Source: a virus. Taken from it: a stretch of 64,000 bases of DNA. The notes under the pieces are model-generated. The model worked only from the letters and a program-made list of their open reading frames with translations, was not told where the DNA came from and did not search any database. Each line of letters opens with the position of its first letter. Within the stretch, counting starts at the first letter, position 1. Location: positions 1 to 64,000 of the IMG/VR virus record IMGVR_UViG_3300027850_000003; one strand, given 5' to 3'. Below, piece after piece: positions 23,565 to 32,207 of this stretch. Position numbers and translations under genes: made by a program.

Positions 23565-24290
23565 TTATTCTGGATTAGCTTCATTATATAAATCGTCAGC
23601 TATTTTCTTTAAATCTGCTAATGACCTTCCTAAATGCACTACTGAAGAATCTACTTCACGTCCTAAAGCAGAAGATGTGCTGATAATATACTGAATACCT
23701 TTCCACTTGGGGGAATTTTCAATGAGTCCTTTTGGAGCAATATCTTCTCTCGTATATAAACGTAGTCCTATTCCAGTATAAAGAGCTATTGCTTTAACTC
23801 CTGCTCTTGCTTTAGCGTCATTAATATCTCTAGCATCAGGATTAATAATCGCGTTATTCTTATTATCCATTACTGGGAAGAACAATGATGGGGTTCTTAA
23901 ACTTGTTTCTCTATCTATTAACTGAGCTAAAACATACCAACCTCTATTGGCGTATAGTAATGTGTTAAGTAATGTGTTAAGCTCTTCTTCTAACTTAGCT
24001 TTTACTTTCCAATCTGTGACACTAAGTAATAGCTCTTTCTTTTCGTTAAGAAGTTTAGTAATATCTTCTTTTGCTTCTTTTTTAAAAGTATTTTCTATTT
24101 TATGTCCAAAAGAGTTATTCTCATCTCTTTCAAATTCAACCACTATCTCAGGGAAAAACTGGTTAAGTAGTTTATTAGCATTTGACCAAGAGAGGTATTC
24201 TAGCTCTACTTTCTTAGACACTCCTGGAATGAAAAGATAACTGTTATAAGCAGCGGTAAAACGTTCAGCAGAGATAGTTAGATAAGACAT
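23565..24290 (-). CDS. Sak-type single-strand annealing protein (DUF1071 family)
   Basis: 241 residues. The stretch LFFPVMDNKNNAIINPDARD followed by INDAKARAGVKAIALYTGIGLRLYTREDI matches the family signature (LPVMD..N.AI.NPDA.DIN.A..R..VKAIA...GLGL.IY..ED). N-terminal LEYLSWSNANKLLNQFFPEI also fits (LSW.....L...FP). Such proteins anneal complementary single strands in phage recombination and work with an exonuclease and SSB, both encoded downstream. A helical insertion (residues about 60-115) is longer than usual. Confidence 0.75.
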   Translation of the reverse strand: MSYLTISAERFTAAYNSYLFIPGVSKKVELEYLSWSNANKLLNQFFPEIVVEFERDENNSFGHKIENTFKKEAKEDITKLLNEKKELLLSVTDWKVKAKLEEELNTLLNTLLYANRGWYVLAQLIDRETSLRTPSLFFPVMDNKNNAIINPDARDINDAKARAGVKAIALYTGIGLRLYTREDIAPKGLIENSPKWKGIQYIISTSSALGREVDSSVVHLGRSLADLKKIADDLYNEANPE

Positions 24291-24291
24291 A

Positions 24292-25755
24292 TTATTTATC
24301 TTCTTTATAATTTAGAATTTCTTTTATACGATCTTGATGCTCTTGAGATAATAGTCCCCAAATAGTGTCCTGGTCAATTTTACTTAGACCTTTAAATGCG
24401 TGATTCACATCTTCCTTTGTGGATGCCTCTTGTAATAGAACTGAAACGTCTTGATGTTTAATCATTAACCTTTCAGATTTTCCTAATATTCCTAGTGAAC
24501 CATATAGGTCTAAGATATAGTCAGGAATATAGTAATAATCAATTCCCTTACTTCTATTAGATTCTATAAAAGAGGACTGTTGTAACCTCTCTAACGTTAT
24601 AGTCAGAGTATCGTTGTTTTCATGACTTAGTTTATTTGCTATCTCTTCAATAGTTAAACCAGTACAAACATTTTCTCTATACTCATTTTGTTTTAATAAG
24701 TTCACTATCTTGACTTCTAAAGATAAAATTTCTGATGATATACCTTCCTCTTCTAATAGTTCTAAAGACTCTTTACTTCCATCTCTCTTTCCCCTTACTA
24801 CAAAGGTCGCAGCTACCCCATCTCTAGGAGTAGTTTTTAATATAAGAGCATTATGAGGGTACTTAGCATTGATAAGTTTACCTTTCTCATCTACGTTCTT
24901 AAACACACTAATAAGTTGGTTAGCTTCCCCTTCAATTGCAGATGTACCTGCTGCTTTCCCTGACTTATTATGATGGTGAAGAAGTATAATTGACAAGTTA
25001 TTAGCAATACTAAATGCTTGTAAATCCCCTACAGGGCCCGCCCATTCTGCACTATTCTCTGATAATCCTGAACCTCTCATAGCTCTTCTAAGAGTATCAA
25101 TAATAACTAGGCTAACCTTATTCTCTTTACCATACCTCTTAATATCTTTTTCTAATTGTCTCAAACCATCGTATATCTTAAGAGTTCTTATAATTATAAT
25201 TTGGTCAGTCTCAAGAGCTTTTAAAATATCTGTATTATCTTCATTATCAAAATCAGAACTCATAAGTCTTGCTTGAACTAACTTAGTAGGTTCTTCTAAC
25301 TGATAAAAAAGAATAGTACCTACTCGCCTAGTTGGAAACCCTAAGAACTCTTTACTAATAATAAGAGATTGAAGTAAGAAGTACATAAATCGACTTTTAC
25401 CAGTTTTAGCATAAGCAGATAAAAGGTTAACTCCAGTAGTAAAAATTCTAGGAACAATATCCCCTGTCAATTCCGTGTTTTTATAGTTAAGTATCTCCTT
25501 TAAGGTGTAAGCTCTTACAGTATCTACTTTAGGGGTAGCCCTTTCAAAATAATGTTTCCTCACATCATCTAGTTTAAAGCCTAAAACGTCCACATAAAGC
25601 CTGTGAATATTTATTAAATCAGCCTCTACTTGTAACGCAGAATACTCATACTTTTCTACTGCTGAGTGGAGGCTATCTAGGTGATTGATGTATGCTTGGG
25701 TTACAGCGGTATCTTTAAACGGGATAACGTTATTTACTTGAGAATTCATTTTCAA
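24292..25755 (-). CDS. RecA-like replicative helicase (RepA/AAA_25 type)
   Basis: 487 residues. Walker A A116-K-T-G-K-S121 in LLSAYAKTGKSRF, Walker B VSLVIID220TLRR, and a sensor-like LSIILLHHHNKSGKAAGTSAIEG segment (about 254-275) define the RepA/DnaB-like RecA fold. The N-terminal 80 residues are helical and the C-terminal third looks like a winged-helix region. By analogy with plasmid RepA and phage replisomes it would be the hexameric helicase, with the neighbouring primase as partner. It overlaps that primase gene by up to 26 nt; a Met three codons in is an alternative start. Confidence 0.8.
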   Translation of the reverse strand: MKMNSQVNNVIPFKDTAVTQAYINHLDSLHSAVEKYEYSALQVEADLINIHRLYVDVLGFKLDDVRKHYFERATPKVDTVRAYTLKEILNYKNTELTGDIVPRIFTTGVNLLSAYAKTGKSRFMYFLLQSLIISKEFLGFPTRRVGTILFYQLEEPTKLVQARLMSSDFDNEDNTDILKALETDQIIIIRTLKIYDGLRQLEKDIKRYGKENKVSLVIIDTLRRAMRGSGLSENSAEWAGPVGDLQAFSIANNLSIILLHHHNKSGKAAGTSAIEGEANQLISVFKNVDEKGKLINAKYPHNALILKTTPRDGVAATFVVRGKRDGSKESLELLEEEGISSEILSLEVKIVNLLKQNEYRENVCTGLTIEEIANKLSHENNDTLTITLERLQQSSFIESNRSKGIDYYYIPDYILDLYGSLGILGKSERLMIKHQDVSVLLQEASTKEDVNHAFKGLSKIDQDTIWGLLSQEHQDRIKEILNYKEDK

Positions 25756-26614
25756 ATATTTCCTTTAAATTATTATTATGAATTTCTTCTATATAATCTG
25801 CTATATCATAACCTCTCTTAAAATAAAGTCCTTGCCCTAAAGGTTCCAGTAGTTTAGTTCTGATATCAAATATCTTAGTAGGAATATTTAAACTCCAAGA
25901 TGCCTGTTGAAATACAGTAGCTTTTTTTAGTCCTGGTACATCCAAGTCTGGAATATACAAAAATTGCTTGACATTAGGTATAAGAGATTTACTAAGCATT
26001 AAGACTTCTTTAATTTTCTCTAAAGAGTAAGAATAAGTAGTATGGTAAGTGAACGCTTCTATTCCTTGTGCGTTAAGATACTCAACACATTTTTCTCCTT
26101 CTACTACTAATATCAACTCTCCTATAAGAGGTCTTTGATTACTATATATAGGAAAAAGATTATCTCCTATACCATTTACCCAATCACTAGAAACTAACAC
26201 TTGAGGAAATATACTTTTCTTTCCACTACTTTTTACTTTGTTTATTCTTAAGGTTCTTTGTGTATTACTATAAGAGTAAATAATTTTAGCATTAGGGTTA
26301 GAGTACCCCTCATCTAAGTTATGGAGAGAAGGAGGATTAAATATAGGAGATAATTTAACGTTTAATAGATTTGATACTTCTTGGATAATTATTGGTAACT
26401 TCTTCACCTTTTTCTCATAAGGGATACTTGAATTTTTAAATATCTCGTAGGAGATAGATTGAATGTTACAAAGACACTTATAATTCTTATATTTTAGAGT
26501 ATTCTTATTTATTTTTAATCCTGTACTTTTACACTTAGGACATAAATATTCTATCCAAGTTGAATGCTCTTTAACTAATACTAACCGAGAAGCAAAGAGT
26601 TCTAAAATATCCAT
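25730..26614 (-). CDS. DnaG-like primase: zinc ribbon plus Toprim
   Basis: 294 residues. N-terminal zinc ribbon C25-P-K-C28 ... C47-L-C49, then a linker, and a Toprim core with ILVVEGEKCVEYLNAQG (catalytic Glu, about 165-181) and FLYIPDLDVPGLKKA (DxD-like Asp cluster, about 219-233). In this family these make RNA primers at the fork. It lacks the extra C-terminal helicase domain of T7-like proteins; the helicase is the separate downstream gene. Confidence 0.8.
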   Translation of the reverse strand: MDILELFASRLVLVKEHSTWIEYLCPKCKSTGLKINKNTLKYKNYKCLCNIQSISYEIFKNSSIPYEKKVKKLPIIIQEVSNLLNVKLSPIFNPPSLHNLDEGYSNPNAKIIYSYSNTQRTLRINKVKSSGKKSIFPQVLVSSDWVNGIGDNLFPIYSNQRPLIGELILVVEGEKCVEYLNAQGIEAFTYHTTYSYSLEKIKEVLMLSKSLIPNVKQFLYIPDLDVPGLKKATVFQQASWSLNIPTKIFDIRTKLLEPLGQGLYFKRGYDIADYIEEIHNNNLKEIFENEFSSK

Positions 26615-26634
26615 TGCTTAGTACCATAATAGAT

Positions 26635-27453
26635 TTATCCTTTAGTTTTAAGCTCTATTCGGTCAGGTAAAAAATTATTAGGAGCAATACGGGGATAACC
26701 TCTATCATCATCGTAAACTCCTAAACTTTCTTTCATCTTACTCCAATCACATTTTTTCTTATCGTAGTACCCTTGTAATAACTCTTTATAAATACTCCAA
26801 TATCTACCTAACTTCATAGGGTTAAGGTAATAGTAAGTTGTCATCTTAGGACTAACTATAACTAATAGAGCTTTATTTAATCCATAAGTGAGTTGAGTAG
26901 AAAAGTTAAAAGCAGCACAATAAGCAGATAGTTGAAGGCAATACCCTATTAAATGTACTGGTTGTTTAGCTTTATTAGGATTCTTGTAGTCTATAATAAA
27001 AAGCTCTTGAGGGTTCTTAAATACTGAGGTACTTGTTTTATAGTGAACAAAATCTGAAACATTGAGGCATGAGACATTATCCATTTTTCCTCCAAAACCT
27101 TTTCCTTCTTCAAGATAGGCTACTTTAGTCTCAAGAAATAAAGCAGAGGAAGTAATATCAATAAGGTCTTTATATCCATCTAGATACTTTTTCTCTTCAT
27201 TGCTAAACTTATCTACCATTTCAGTAAATTTAGCAGTATTAGTATGAAGATTATACAGCGCCTTATGAATATTAGTCCCCCTCATCCTAGCTGAAGAACA
27301 AGTAGTATCCGCTTTTAAAGGATTTCTACTCTTCCAATCGTTTAAGAATTTCTTATCTTCGTGATAGGAGATTATTTGGGTCACAGAGGGACACTTTTGG
27401 TCATTAACTTTATAGTATCTCTCGAATCCCTTATCTACTAGCTCAATTTTCAT
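26635..27453 (-). CDS. RecB/Cas4-like PD-(D/E)XK exonuclease
   Basis: 272 residues. Motif order: RGTNIHKALYNLH (about 58-70, the R-G-x-x-x-H of RecB-like nucleases), LFLETKVAY, FGGKMDNVS with the metal Asp (about 119-127), FIIDYKN (about 148-154, D-x-K) and QLSAYCAAFN (Q-x-x-x-Y). It likely degrades or trims DNA ends and would supply single strands to the Sak-like protein. Confidence 0.8.
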   Translation of the reverse strand: MKIELVDKGFERYYKVNDQKCPSVTQIISYHEDKKFLNDWKSRNPLKADTTCSSARMRGTNIHKALYNLHTNTAKFTEMVDKFSNEEKKYLDGYKDLIDITSSALFLETKVAYLEEGKGFGGKMDNVSCLNVSDFVHYKTSTSVFKNPQELFIIDYKNPNKAKQPVHLIGYCLQLSAYCAAFNFSTQLTYGLNKALLVIVSPKMTTYYYLNPMKLGRYWSIYKELLQGYYDKKKCDWSKMKESLGVYDDDRGYPRIAPNNFLPDRIELKTKG

Positions 27454-27466
27454 CAGTTTTTCATGT

Positions 27467-27805
27467 TCACTTCCCCTTTATTTTAACCTGATTCAGGATA
27501 GTATTTTCGCCAAATATCTCCTCTAACTTTTCTTCTAAATCTTTGGCTATTTCTACTAGAGAGTTATAAGGTTCCATTACTATCTCAATAATGTTTTTGT
27601 ATTCTAAGTGGGTATTGAATTCACTTTTATCAACGTGAACTATAAATTTAAGTTCTCTAAGTTTAGTTACTAATCCTTGAAAGCTTAAGAGATAGTTAGT
27701 ATTTTCAAACTCTAAAGGGTTAATTTCTATTTTTAAGAGATTCTGATATCTGGAAGGTACTAAAGATATTACTGCTTTTTTCTGGTATTTTTTAAGTTCT
27801 CTCAT
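27467..27805 (-). CDS. Hypothetical protein, 112 aa
   Basis: Not recognised. A basic start (MRELKKYQKKAVISLV) then an alpha/beta body (LLKIEINPLEFENTNYLLSF, IHVDKSEFNTHLEYKNIIEI). Located between SSB and the RecB-like nuclease, so a recombination or replication accessory role is possible. The leader has a perfect 7-bp hairpin at 27816-27844. Confidence 0.5.
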   Translation of the reverse strand: MRELKKYQKKAVISLVPSRYQNLLKIEINPLEFENTNYLLSFQGLVTKLRELKFIVHVDKSEFNTHLEYKNIIEIVMEPYNSLVEIAKDLEEKLEEIFGENTILNQVKIKGK

Positions 27806-27815
27806 TATATAAAAT

Positions 27816-27844
27816 GGGTCAACTAGCTCTTAACCAATTGACCC
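27816..27844 (-). promoter_or_regulatory. Hairpin between ssb and the 27805 gene
   Basis: Minus strand: GGGTCAA - 15 nt - TTGACCC, then ATTTT and the ATG at 27805. It may be a partial terminator lowering expression downstream of ssb, or a leader structure. Confidence 0.5.
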
Positions 27845-27870
27845 CTAATTAAATTAAACTACATTACTAC

Positions 27871-28326
27871 TTATCCGGCAAAAGATGGTCTTGAGGGCTT
27901 ATCTGAAGGAATAGAAAACTCTCCTTTTGGTACTAAGTTATCTTCTTTAAAGCTCTCAGGTGATTCTTTTCCTCCTTCAGGTTTCTTAGAATCGAATGTT
28001 CCCCGTGTTACTCCATAGGCATCAATAGCTAAGTTCAATGAACATTTACCTTCATTAGAATAGGATGCAGAGTATTGATTTAAAGTATAAGGCATCTTAC
28101 CTGCCACCATTACACAACTACCTTTTTTCAGAGTAGCCATAAACTTATCATCTGCTGAGACGTTATAGGATACTTTGTACCAGATGGTAGCATCTGATTT
28201 GGTTTCCTTATCCTTAGCATTTTGAGCTAAAGTGAATTTCCAAATAGCTCCTCCATCGGGGAAATGGTGGACAGTTGGGTCGTTGATTAGATTACCATTG
28301 AGAGTAATAACGCAAAAAGTAGCCAT
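27871..28326 (-). CDS. ssb: Single-stranded DNA-binding protein
   Basis: 151 residues. An OB fold is recognised from FCVITLNGNLINDPTVHHFP at the N-terminus, IWKFTLAQNAKD (family V..F.LA.N), TIWYKVSYN (family W..V..F) and LKKGSCVMVAGKMPY (family K.G..V.V.G.L). The tail is short and ends GKPSRPSFAG-like rather than with an acidic DIPF tip. It protects single strands during replication. In the order of genes it precedes nuclease, primase and helicase. Confidence 0.85.
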   Translation of the reverse strand: MATFCVITLNGNLINDPTVHHFPDGGAIWKFTLAQNAKDKETKSDATIWYKVSYNVSADDKFMATLKKGSCVMVAGKMPYTLNQYSASYSNEGKCSLNLAIDAYGVTRGTFDSKKPEGGKESPESFKEDNLVPKGEFSIPSDKPSRPSFAG

Positions 28327-28436
28327 AGATTTAGTTTCCTGTGTTAGTTGTTATATTGTAACGTAAAATTGAACTTAGTGACCAGCATTGAAAGAAGCTA
28401 GTATCACTTTTTAAATCTTCTAATGAATCTGGTCAA

Positions 28437-28967
28437 TCATTTAGGGATTTTAAAACTACTATCAGCTTCATCTTCAAAAGAATTCTCAGTAGATAGTTCT
28501 TTACCTCCTGCTTTTAAGTAGCTTACCATTGTTTTTCCAGCCTCTGATAAGGTCAGAACCTTAGCGAATACTCCCAATAGAGTTTCATATCTAATCTTAT
28601 CAGACTTTCCTTGTAGATGAGGTTGAATTTGTAGTGACCAATCATTTTCTAATTCTTCATCTATAGCCTCTTCTAAGTCTTTAGAGAGTTCGTAAAGCTT
28701 ATTTAGTAGGAATCTTTGAATGTTTAGTAGATTAATTTTCTTACGTTCTAAGGCTCTACGAATAACCTTATGACTTCTCCTACAAATCGCAGCTCCACTA
28801 AGCTTTTCTTCTTTCTTAGTTTTATCTAGATACTCCCCATCTACTTTCTCAAGAGGCATTGCGGATAATAATACATCTCTAAATTGTTCAAAGTCTTCAT
28901 TATCTGGAGACTCATAAGACTTATCAGGGTAAGCAGAAATAAACATGAATTGAGCAAGTGTTGTCAT
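28437..28967 (-). CDS. Hypothetical helical protein, 176 aa
   Basis: Not recognised. Largely alpha-helical and charged (KVIRRALERKKINLLNIQRF, then LYELSKDLEEAIDEELENDW), with a C-terminal TMVSYLKAGGKELS and an acidic tail. Encoded directly upstream of ssb, so a replication accessory role is possible. The tail (EDEADSSFKIPK) resembles acidic protein-interaction tails. Confidence 0.5.
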   Translation of the reverse strand: MTTLAQFMFISAYPDKSYESPDNEDFEQFRDVLLSAMPLEKVDGEYLDKTKKEEKLSGAAICRRSHKVIRRALERKKINLLNIQRFLLNKLYELSKDLEEAIDEELENDWSLQIQPHLQGKSDKIRYETLLGVFAKVLTLSEAGKTMVSYLKAGGKELSTENSFEDEADSSFKIPK

Positions 28968-28994
28968 ATTAGTTTTTATTAAAGAGTAAAGGAA

Positions 28995-29024
28995 AACTAC
29001 TTAATATTACGCTACTAAGTAGTT
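28995..29024 (-). promoter_or_regulatory. Perfect 9-bp leader hairpin
   Basis: AACTACTTA and TAAGTAGTT flank a 12-nt loop. It lies 28 nt upstream of the ATG at 28967, a distance like that of the 11-nt-loop hairpins, though its loop is different. It is 9 nt after the stop of the 103-aa gene. Confidence 0.5.
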
Positions 29025-29033
29025 CCAAGTTGA

Positions 29034-29345
29034 TTAGTACCACTCAGCAGTAGACTCAGATACTTGAGAAGTAGGATGTTTAATGATAGGTACTTTATCA
29101 CTATTACACTGTTCAAGATAAAGCTTGTTCTCTTTTTCAATCTTACACTGGACTTTTCCTAAATGAGCAGCAACTACTATAAGAGGATCGTGTCCTGGAA
29201 TAGCAAGATCAAGAGTTTTAGAGAGAAAGTGAGCAGAATAACCTAAATAGTAAGCAGAAAATAAATAAGCTTCCTCTTTTTCAGGGTAAACTTCTTTAAA
29301 TTTCTTTTTGATTTCTGGAATATTTAGATTGATAGGAGTATTCAT
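29034..29345 (-). CDS. Hypothetical protein, 103 aa
   Basis: Not recognised. Helical N-terminus (IPEIKKKFKEVYPEKEEAYL), a central GHDPLIVVAAHLGKVQCKIE and a Ser/Glu-rich end. The AHL... stretch faintly recalls DUF4054 head-adaptor proteins but the match is not convincing. Confidence 0.5.
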   Translation of the reverse strand: MNTPINLNIPEIKKKFKEVYPEKEEAYLFSAYYLGYSAHFLSKTLDLAIPGHDPLIVVAAHLGKVQCKIEKENKLYLEQCNSDKVPIIKHPTSQVSESTAEWY

Positions 29346-29369
29346 TTAGCTTACTTCAATGATATATCT

Positions 29370-29621
29370 TTATTCTACATCATTATCAGTATCTTCATTA
29401 TTATAATATTCCGACACTAACGCCATAAACTTCACCATTGATTTCTCGTCTAAGTCTCCTAAAAATAAAAGATTCCCTAAATCCCTCAAGTACACTCCTA
29501 ATGTTTTAGGATATAGTCTGTCTTGTGGTAATAGCTCTTCAACTACTTCCTTGAGAACATCTCTAAACCTCCTATACAACTCTGGAGGTAAATCAAATTT
29601 GTTACTTTTTAATATTGACAT
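29370..29621 (-). CDS. Hypothetical protein, 83 aa
   Basis: Not recognised. Helical, with LPPELYRRFRDVLKEVVEEL and a C-terminal MVKFMALVSEYYNNEDTDND. Overlaps the next upstream gene by 13 nt, which indicates coupled translation. Confidence 0.5.
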   Translation of the reverse strand: MSILKSNKFDLPPELYRRFRDVLKEVVEELLPQDRLYPKTLGVYLRDLGNLLFLGDLDEKSMVKFMALVSEYYNNEDTDNDVE

Positions 29622-29854
29622 AGCAGTTCTATATATGCTAACTCATGTGCTTTCAGTATTCTTACTATATGTTGAACCCCCCTTGTCATAGGAAGTTCAT
29701 AAGACTCATTCTCGTAAGGTACAAGCATTAAGGAATTTTTGTATTTATCTATCCCTAGCAGTAGCCACAAATCATCCTCTGTAGTTATATCTCTATAGAC
29801 GTGGAGGAGAGATATTGCCATTAAAAGGGTAGCTAAATCTGGCTCTTTATTCAT
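29609..29854 (-). CDS. Hypothetical protein, 81 aa
   Basis: Not recognised. Helical (LATLLMAISLLHVYRDITTE, MTRGVQHIVRILKAHELAYI). No membrane segment. The leader contains a GGGGA / TCCCC hairpin around 29866-29894. Confidence 0.5.
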   Translation of the reverse strand: MNKEPDLATLLMAISLLHVYRDITTEDDLWLLLGIDKYKNSLMLVPYENESYELPMTRGVQHIVRILKAHELAYIELLCQY

Positions 29855-29907
29855 TTTTTTAAGTATAGGGGGGACACAGATTACTCTATATCCCCAAGAA
29901 CAACTAT

Positions 29908-30354
29908 TTAGTTAAAGGCTACTACATATTTCCTCATGTTGGTTTTCTTTTTTTCTAAGTTATGAGGAACGTAAGAAAGTGCAGTAGTTCTTACAAATTC
30001 TCTAAACTGACTATTCTTAACCAACAAGAGCAAACCTAACATCTTAGGAGTAAATTGATAGCTTATCTTTGTCAATCCTTTACCTTCTACCGATATCTGT
30101 GCTAAGTTTTTATCCATTAAAGTTAAATTCTCCACTTTGAGGTCTTCTTGAAACTTTAAGACAAAATACCTAGTACGTTGGTAGTTGTCAGGGTACTTAT
30201 CTCCAAAGGTATAGATAGATAGTTCAGGAAGACTTAATTTATCCCCTAAGCTAGATGATAGAAACTCTTCAACTAAATTTATTACTGCTCTTTTGTCTTG
30301 CTCATCGTCACTAAGAAAAGTGTTGACGATCGTAGAGTTAGGAAGGTTCATCAT
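29908..30354 (-). CDS. Hypothetical protein, 148 aa
   Basis: Not recognised. Alpha/beta composition with a basic C-terminal tail (SYVPHNLEKKKTNMRKYVVAFN) that could contact nucleic acid. Starts with two Met codons; the first overlaps the stop of the 55-aa gene (ATGA type). Confidence 0.5.
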   Translation of the reverse strand: MMNLPNSTIVNTFLSDDEQDKRAVINLVEEFLSSSLGDKLSLPELSIYTFGDKYPDNYQRTRYFVLKFQEDLKVENLTLMDKNLAQISVEGKGLTKISYQFTPKMLGLLLLVKNSQFREFVRTTALSYVPHNLEKKKTNMRKYVVAFN

Positions 30355-30518
30355 CTAATTATGCTCCAAGTAGTAGGTCGATTATTTCCGAGGTCTGCAA
30401 TAGCTTGTTCTAGAGAGGTTAATTCTTGAGTTTTCCCATTATAAATAGGAATGACTTGTTCAGAACTAACCTTTTCACTAGGCCTTGGTTTTTTGTCTTT
30501 GTCTGTTGATAGAAACAT
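30351..30518 (-). CDS. Small hypothetical protein, 55 aa
   Basis: ATG at 30516-30518 inside the 3' end of the nuclease-like gene (41-nt overlap), preceded by GGAAG 7 nt upstream. Reads MFLSTDKDKKPRPSEKVSSE, then QVIPIYNGKTQELTSLEQAI and ADLGNNRPTTWSIIR. Its stop overlaps the next ATG. Amino-acid composition and overlaps support a real gene missed by length cut-offs. Confidence 0.6.
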   Translation of the reverse strand: MFLSTDKDKKPRPSEKVSSEQVIPIYNGKTQELTSLEQAIADLGNNRPTTWSIIR

Positions 30519-31185
30519 ACTGGTTCTTCCATTGAATAGGAAATATAGTTTTAGCTTGTGCTACTAAATGTACTATTTCTCTGCTATCTGTGTTTAGAAT
30601 CCTCCTTAACGTATCTATGGAATATAAGTCACCAGGTCTTCTCCTTAGTAACGTAATTAGGTCAACGTATTCTCTCTTTACTGGTATTTTTAACCACTTA
30701 GAAAGATTAGATAAGTATTGAGAAACGTGAGACTCCCCTTTAATATTTAAATAGCTAACCCCAGGAGCCTCAAATTCATTGCTAGTAAGGTCAACCTTAT
30801 ACTTTTTTCCTTTAACACAGTAGAACGGGTCAAGCTTTTTGTTTTCATACTTAGTCAAGTAGTTAGTACAATTTTTTGCACTCGATTTAGCTTGAAAACC
30901 CCAAACATCATCTCCTTTTCTGAGAAGAACATCTATTTTAAGATTAATGTTGAACACAGAGTTCACTCCTGTCTCATACACTTCTGCATCTAAAAACCTA
31001 CAAACATTTACTATTTTCAGCTCATTGCTCCTATTAGGAGTATTATTTTGAACAGGTAGAACATAGTAATCGTTATGGTAATTAATACCAATCGCTTTAT
31101 TCTCTTGAAATCCTAAATGTCTCAGAACTTCAAAATCAGAGAGTTCAATTTTTACAGCCTTTCCATAAAATCCAAAGCTAACCAT
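30478..31185 (-). CDS. Putative PD-(D/E)XK-type endonuclease-like protein, 235 aa
   Basis: Central core CRFLDAEVYETGVNSVFNIN followed by LKIDVLLRKGDDVWGFQAKSS resembles E...(10-20)...D-V-L ... G-x-Q-x-K of restriction-endonuclease-like folds with the Q-x-K variant (residues about 85-125). The C-terminal 80 residues look like a winged-helix (VDLITLLRRRPGDLYSIDTL, then RRILNTDSREIVHLVAQAK). A nuclease with a DNA-binding tail is therefore a reasonable guess. The 11-nt-loop motif is absent from its leader. Confidence 0.45.
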   Translation of the reverse strand: MVSFGFYGKAVKIELSDFEVLRHLGFQENKAIGINYHNDYYVLPVQNNTPNRSNELKIVNVCRFLDAEVYETGVNSVFNINLKIDVLLRKGDDVWGFQAKSSAKNCTNYLTKYENKKLDPFYCVKGKKYKVDLTSNEFEAPGVSYLNIKGESHVSQYLSNLSKWLKIPVKREYVDLITLLRRRPGDLYSIDTLRRILNTDSREIVHLVAQAKTIFPIQWKNQYVSINRQRQKTKA

Positions 31186-31204
31186 TTGTTCCTCCTAAAT
31201 TTAC

Positions 31205-31237
31205 AAAAAAAGACCTAGCATTTCTACTAAGTCTTTT
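31205..31237 (-). terminator. Terminator after the 31261 gene
   Basis: Minus strand: AAAGAC - 16-nt loop - GTCTTT followed by TTTT. It closes the transcript of the 187-aa gene and stands 20 nt before the start of the nuclease-like gene at 31185. Confidence 0.75.
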
Positions 31238-31260
31238 GACAACTACTAAAGTGGAATCAA

Positions 31261-31824
31261 TTAGATAGGTTGCTCTAAATATTGATTATAGAATTTAGAG
31301 GAAACTGCTTTCCCCTTTAAATCAGGAACCAGACTCTCAGGAGCTAAATCACTTCCATAATTCATCATGAAAGACTCATAAATTTTGTACTCTGGGTGAT
31401 TTTGCATAGGAGCCTTTGTGTCCTGTATTGGCTGAAGTTCCAATAGCACAGACATTAGGGAGTCGCGAATTGCTGCTACTTCAATATCATCCCAATCCTC
31501 ACGAGGCTCATAATACTCCAAAATCTCTTGATATAGTGCTTGTTCCTCATCTGATACAATCACAACCCAAATCTGTAAATTCTCAAAGAAAGATTGAATT
31601 CCTTGAGAGGTATTAGAAACTGGGTCTAACAAGAAAAAGATAACCTGTTTCGTCAACCCTTTTGCAGGTAAGTATTTTTTCAGAAAACGATACTCACTGC
31701 AAGCTTTCCGAATTGCACTCTTGATGTTTTCTCCTAAACCGTAAGATAGCTGAGAACGAAGAAGATTTTCAAGAGAAAAAAGGTCTTCATCATTAAATAC
31801 GATTGCATGGTTCAAGATGGACAT
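31261..31824 (-). CDS. Hypothetical protein, 187 aa
   Basis: Not recognised. Helical and acidic in the middle (ILEYYEPREDWDDIEVAAIR), with PVSNTSQGIQSFFENLQIWV before it. No catalytic motif seen. Base composition is slightly richer in G+C than the neighbours. Confidence 0.5.
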   Translation of the reverse strand: MSILNHAIVFNDEDLFSLENLLRSQLSYGLGENIKSAIRKACSEYRFLKKYLPAKGLTKQVIFFLLDPVSNTSQGIQSFFENLQIWVVIVSDEEQALYQEILEYYEPREDWDDIEVAAIRDSLMSVLLELQPIQDTKAPMQNHPEYKIYESFMMNYGSDLAPESLVPDLKGKAVSSKFYNQYLEQPI

Positions 31825-31895
31825 ATGTTTAGCCTCGTGAGGATTGGTAAATGCTACTTAAAAGGTTAACTCAGTAGCTTAGTTTGACCTAAGAT

Positions 31896-32075
31896 TTATT
31901 CTTCAAACGTACCTATTAAGCCTTCTCTCATAAACTTAAGAAGCATTTCCTTAGCAGACATATTTTGGTCGTATAAATTTAGTGCTATACTCTTAAGCAA
32001 TTCAAATTGTTCTACAGTTATATTGGAAAGTATAACTCTATTTTTTACGTTTTCAAAGTCTTTCTCAAGATTCAT
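31896..32075 (-). CDS. Small hypothetical protein, 59 aa
   Basis: ATG at 32073-32075; helical product MNLEKDFENVKNRVILSNIT, then VEQFELLKSIALNLYDQNMS and AKEMLLKFMREGLIGTFEE. It resembles short ribbon-helix or coiled-coil regulators in size but no motif is decisive. Its start overlaps the stop of the upstream open frame (TAATG), consistent with coupling. Confidence 0.55.
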   Translation of the reverse strand: MNLEKDFENVKNRVILSNITVEQFELLKSIALNLYDQNMSAKEMLLKFMREGLIGTFEE

Positions 32076-32182
32076 TAATCTAATCCTAATACAGTTTTTA
32101 AAGCTTGGTTAAGGTAGCTGATATCGTTACTAGATATAGTCTCCACCGATCTGTGGAGTTCAAAATTAACCCCTTCAACGTT
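32075..32182 (-). pseudogene. Coding-like open frame without a normal start, possible gene remnant
   Basis: 35 sense codons ending in TAATG over the next start. The C-terminal part reads ISSNDISYLNQALKTVLGLD, which looks protein-like. There is no ATG; only a GTG at 32144-32146 without a ribosome site. It may be the tail of a decayed gene or a 23-residue GTG-started peptide. Confidence 0.3.
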
Positions 32183-32207
32183 TCAGAGCGCACTTCGGCT
32201 GAGTTAT

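Noticed and set aside
29034-29345. DUF4054-type head adaptor
   Set aside because: Only one short AHL-containing helix resembles the family; the gene lies among replication genes, not head genes.
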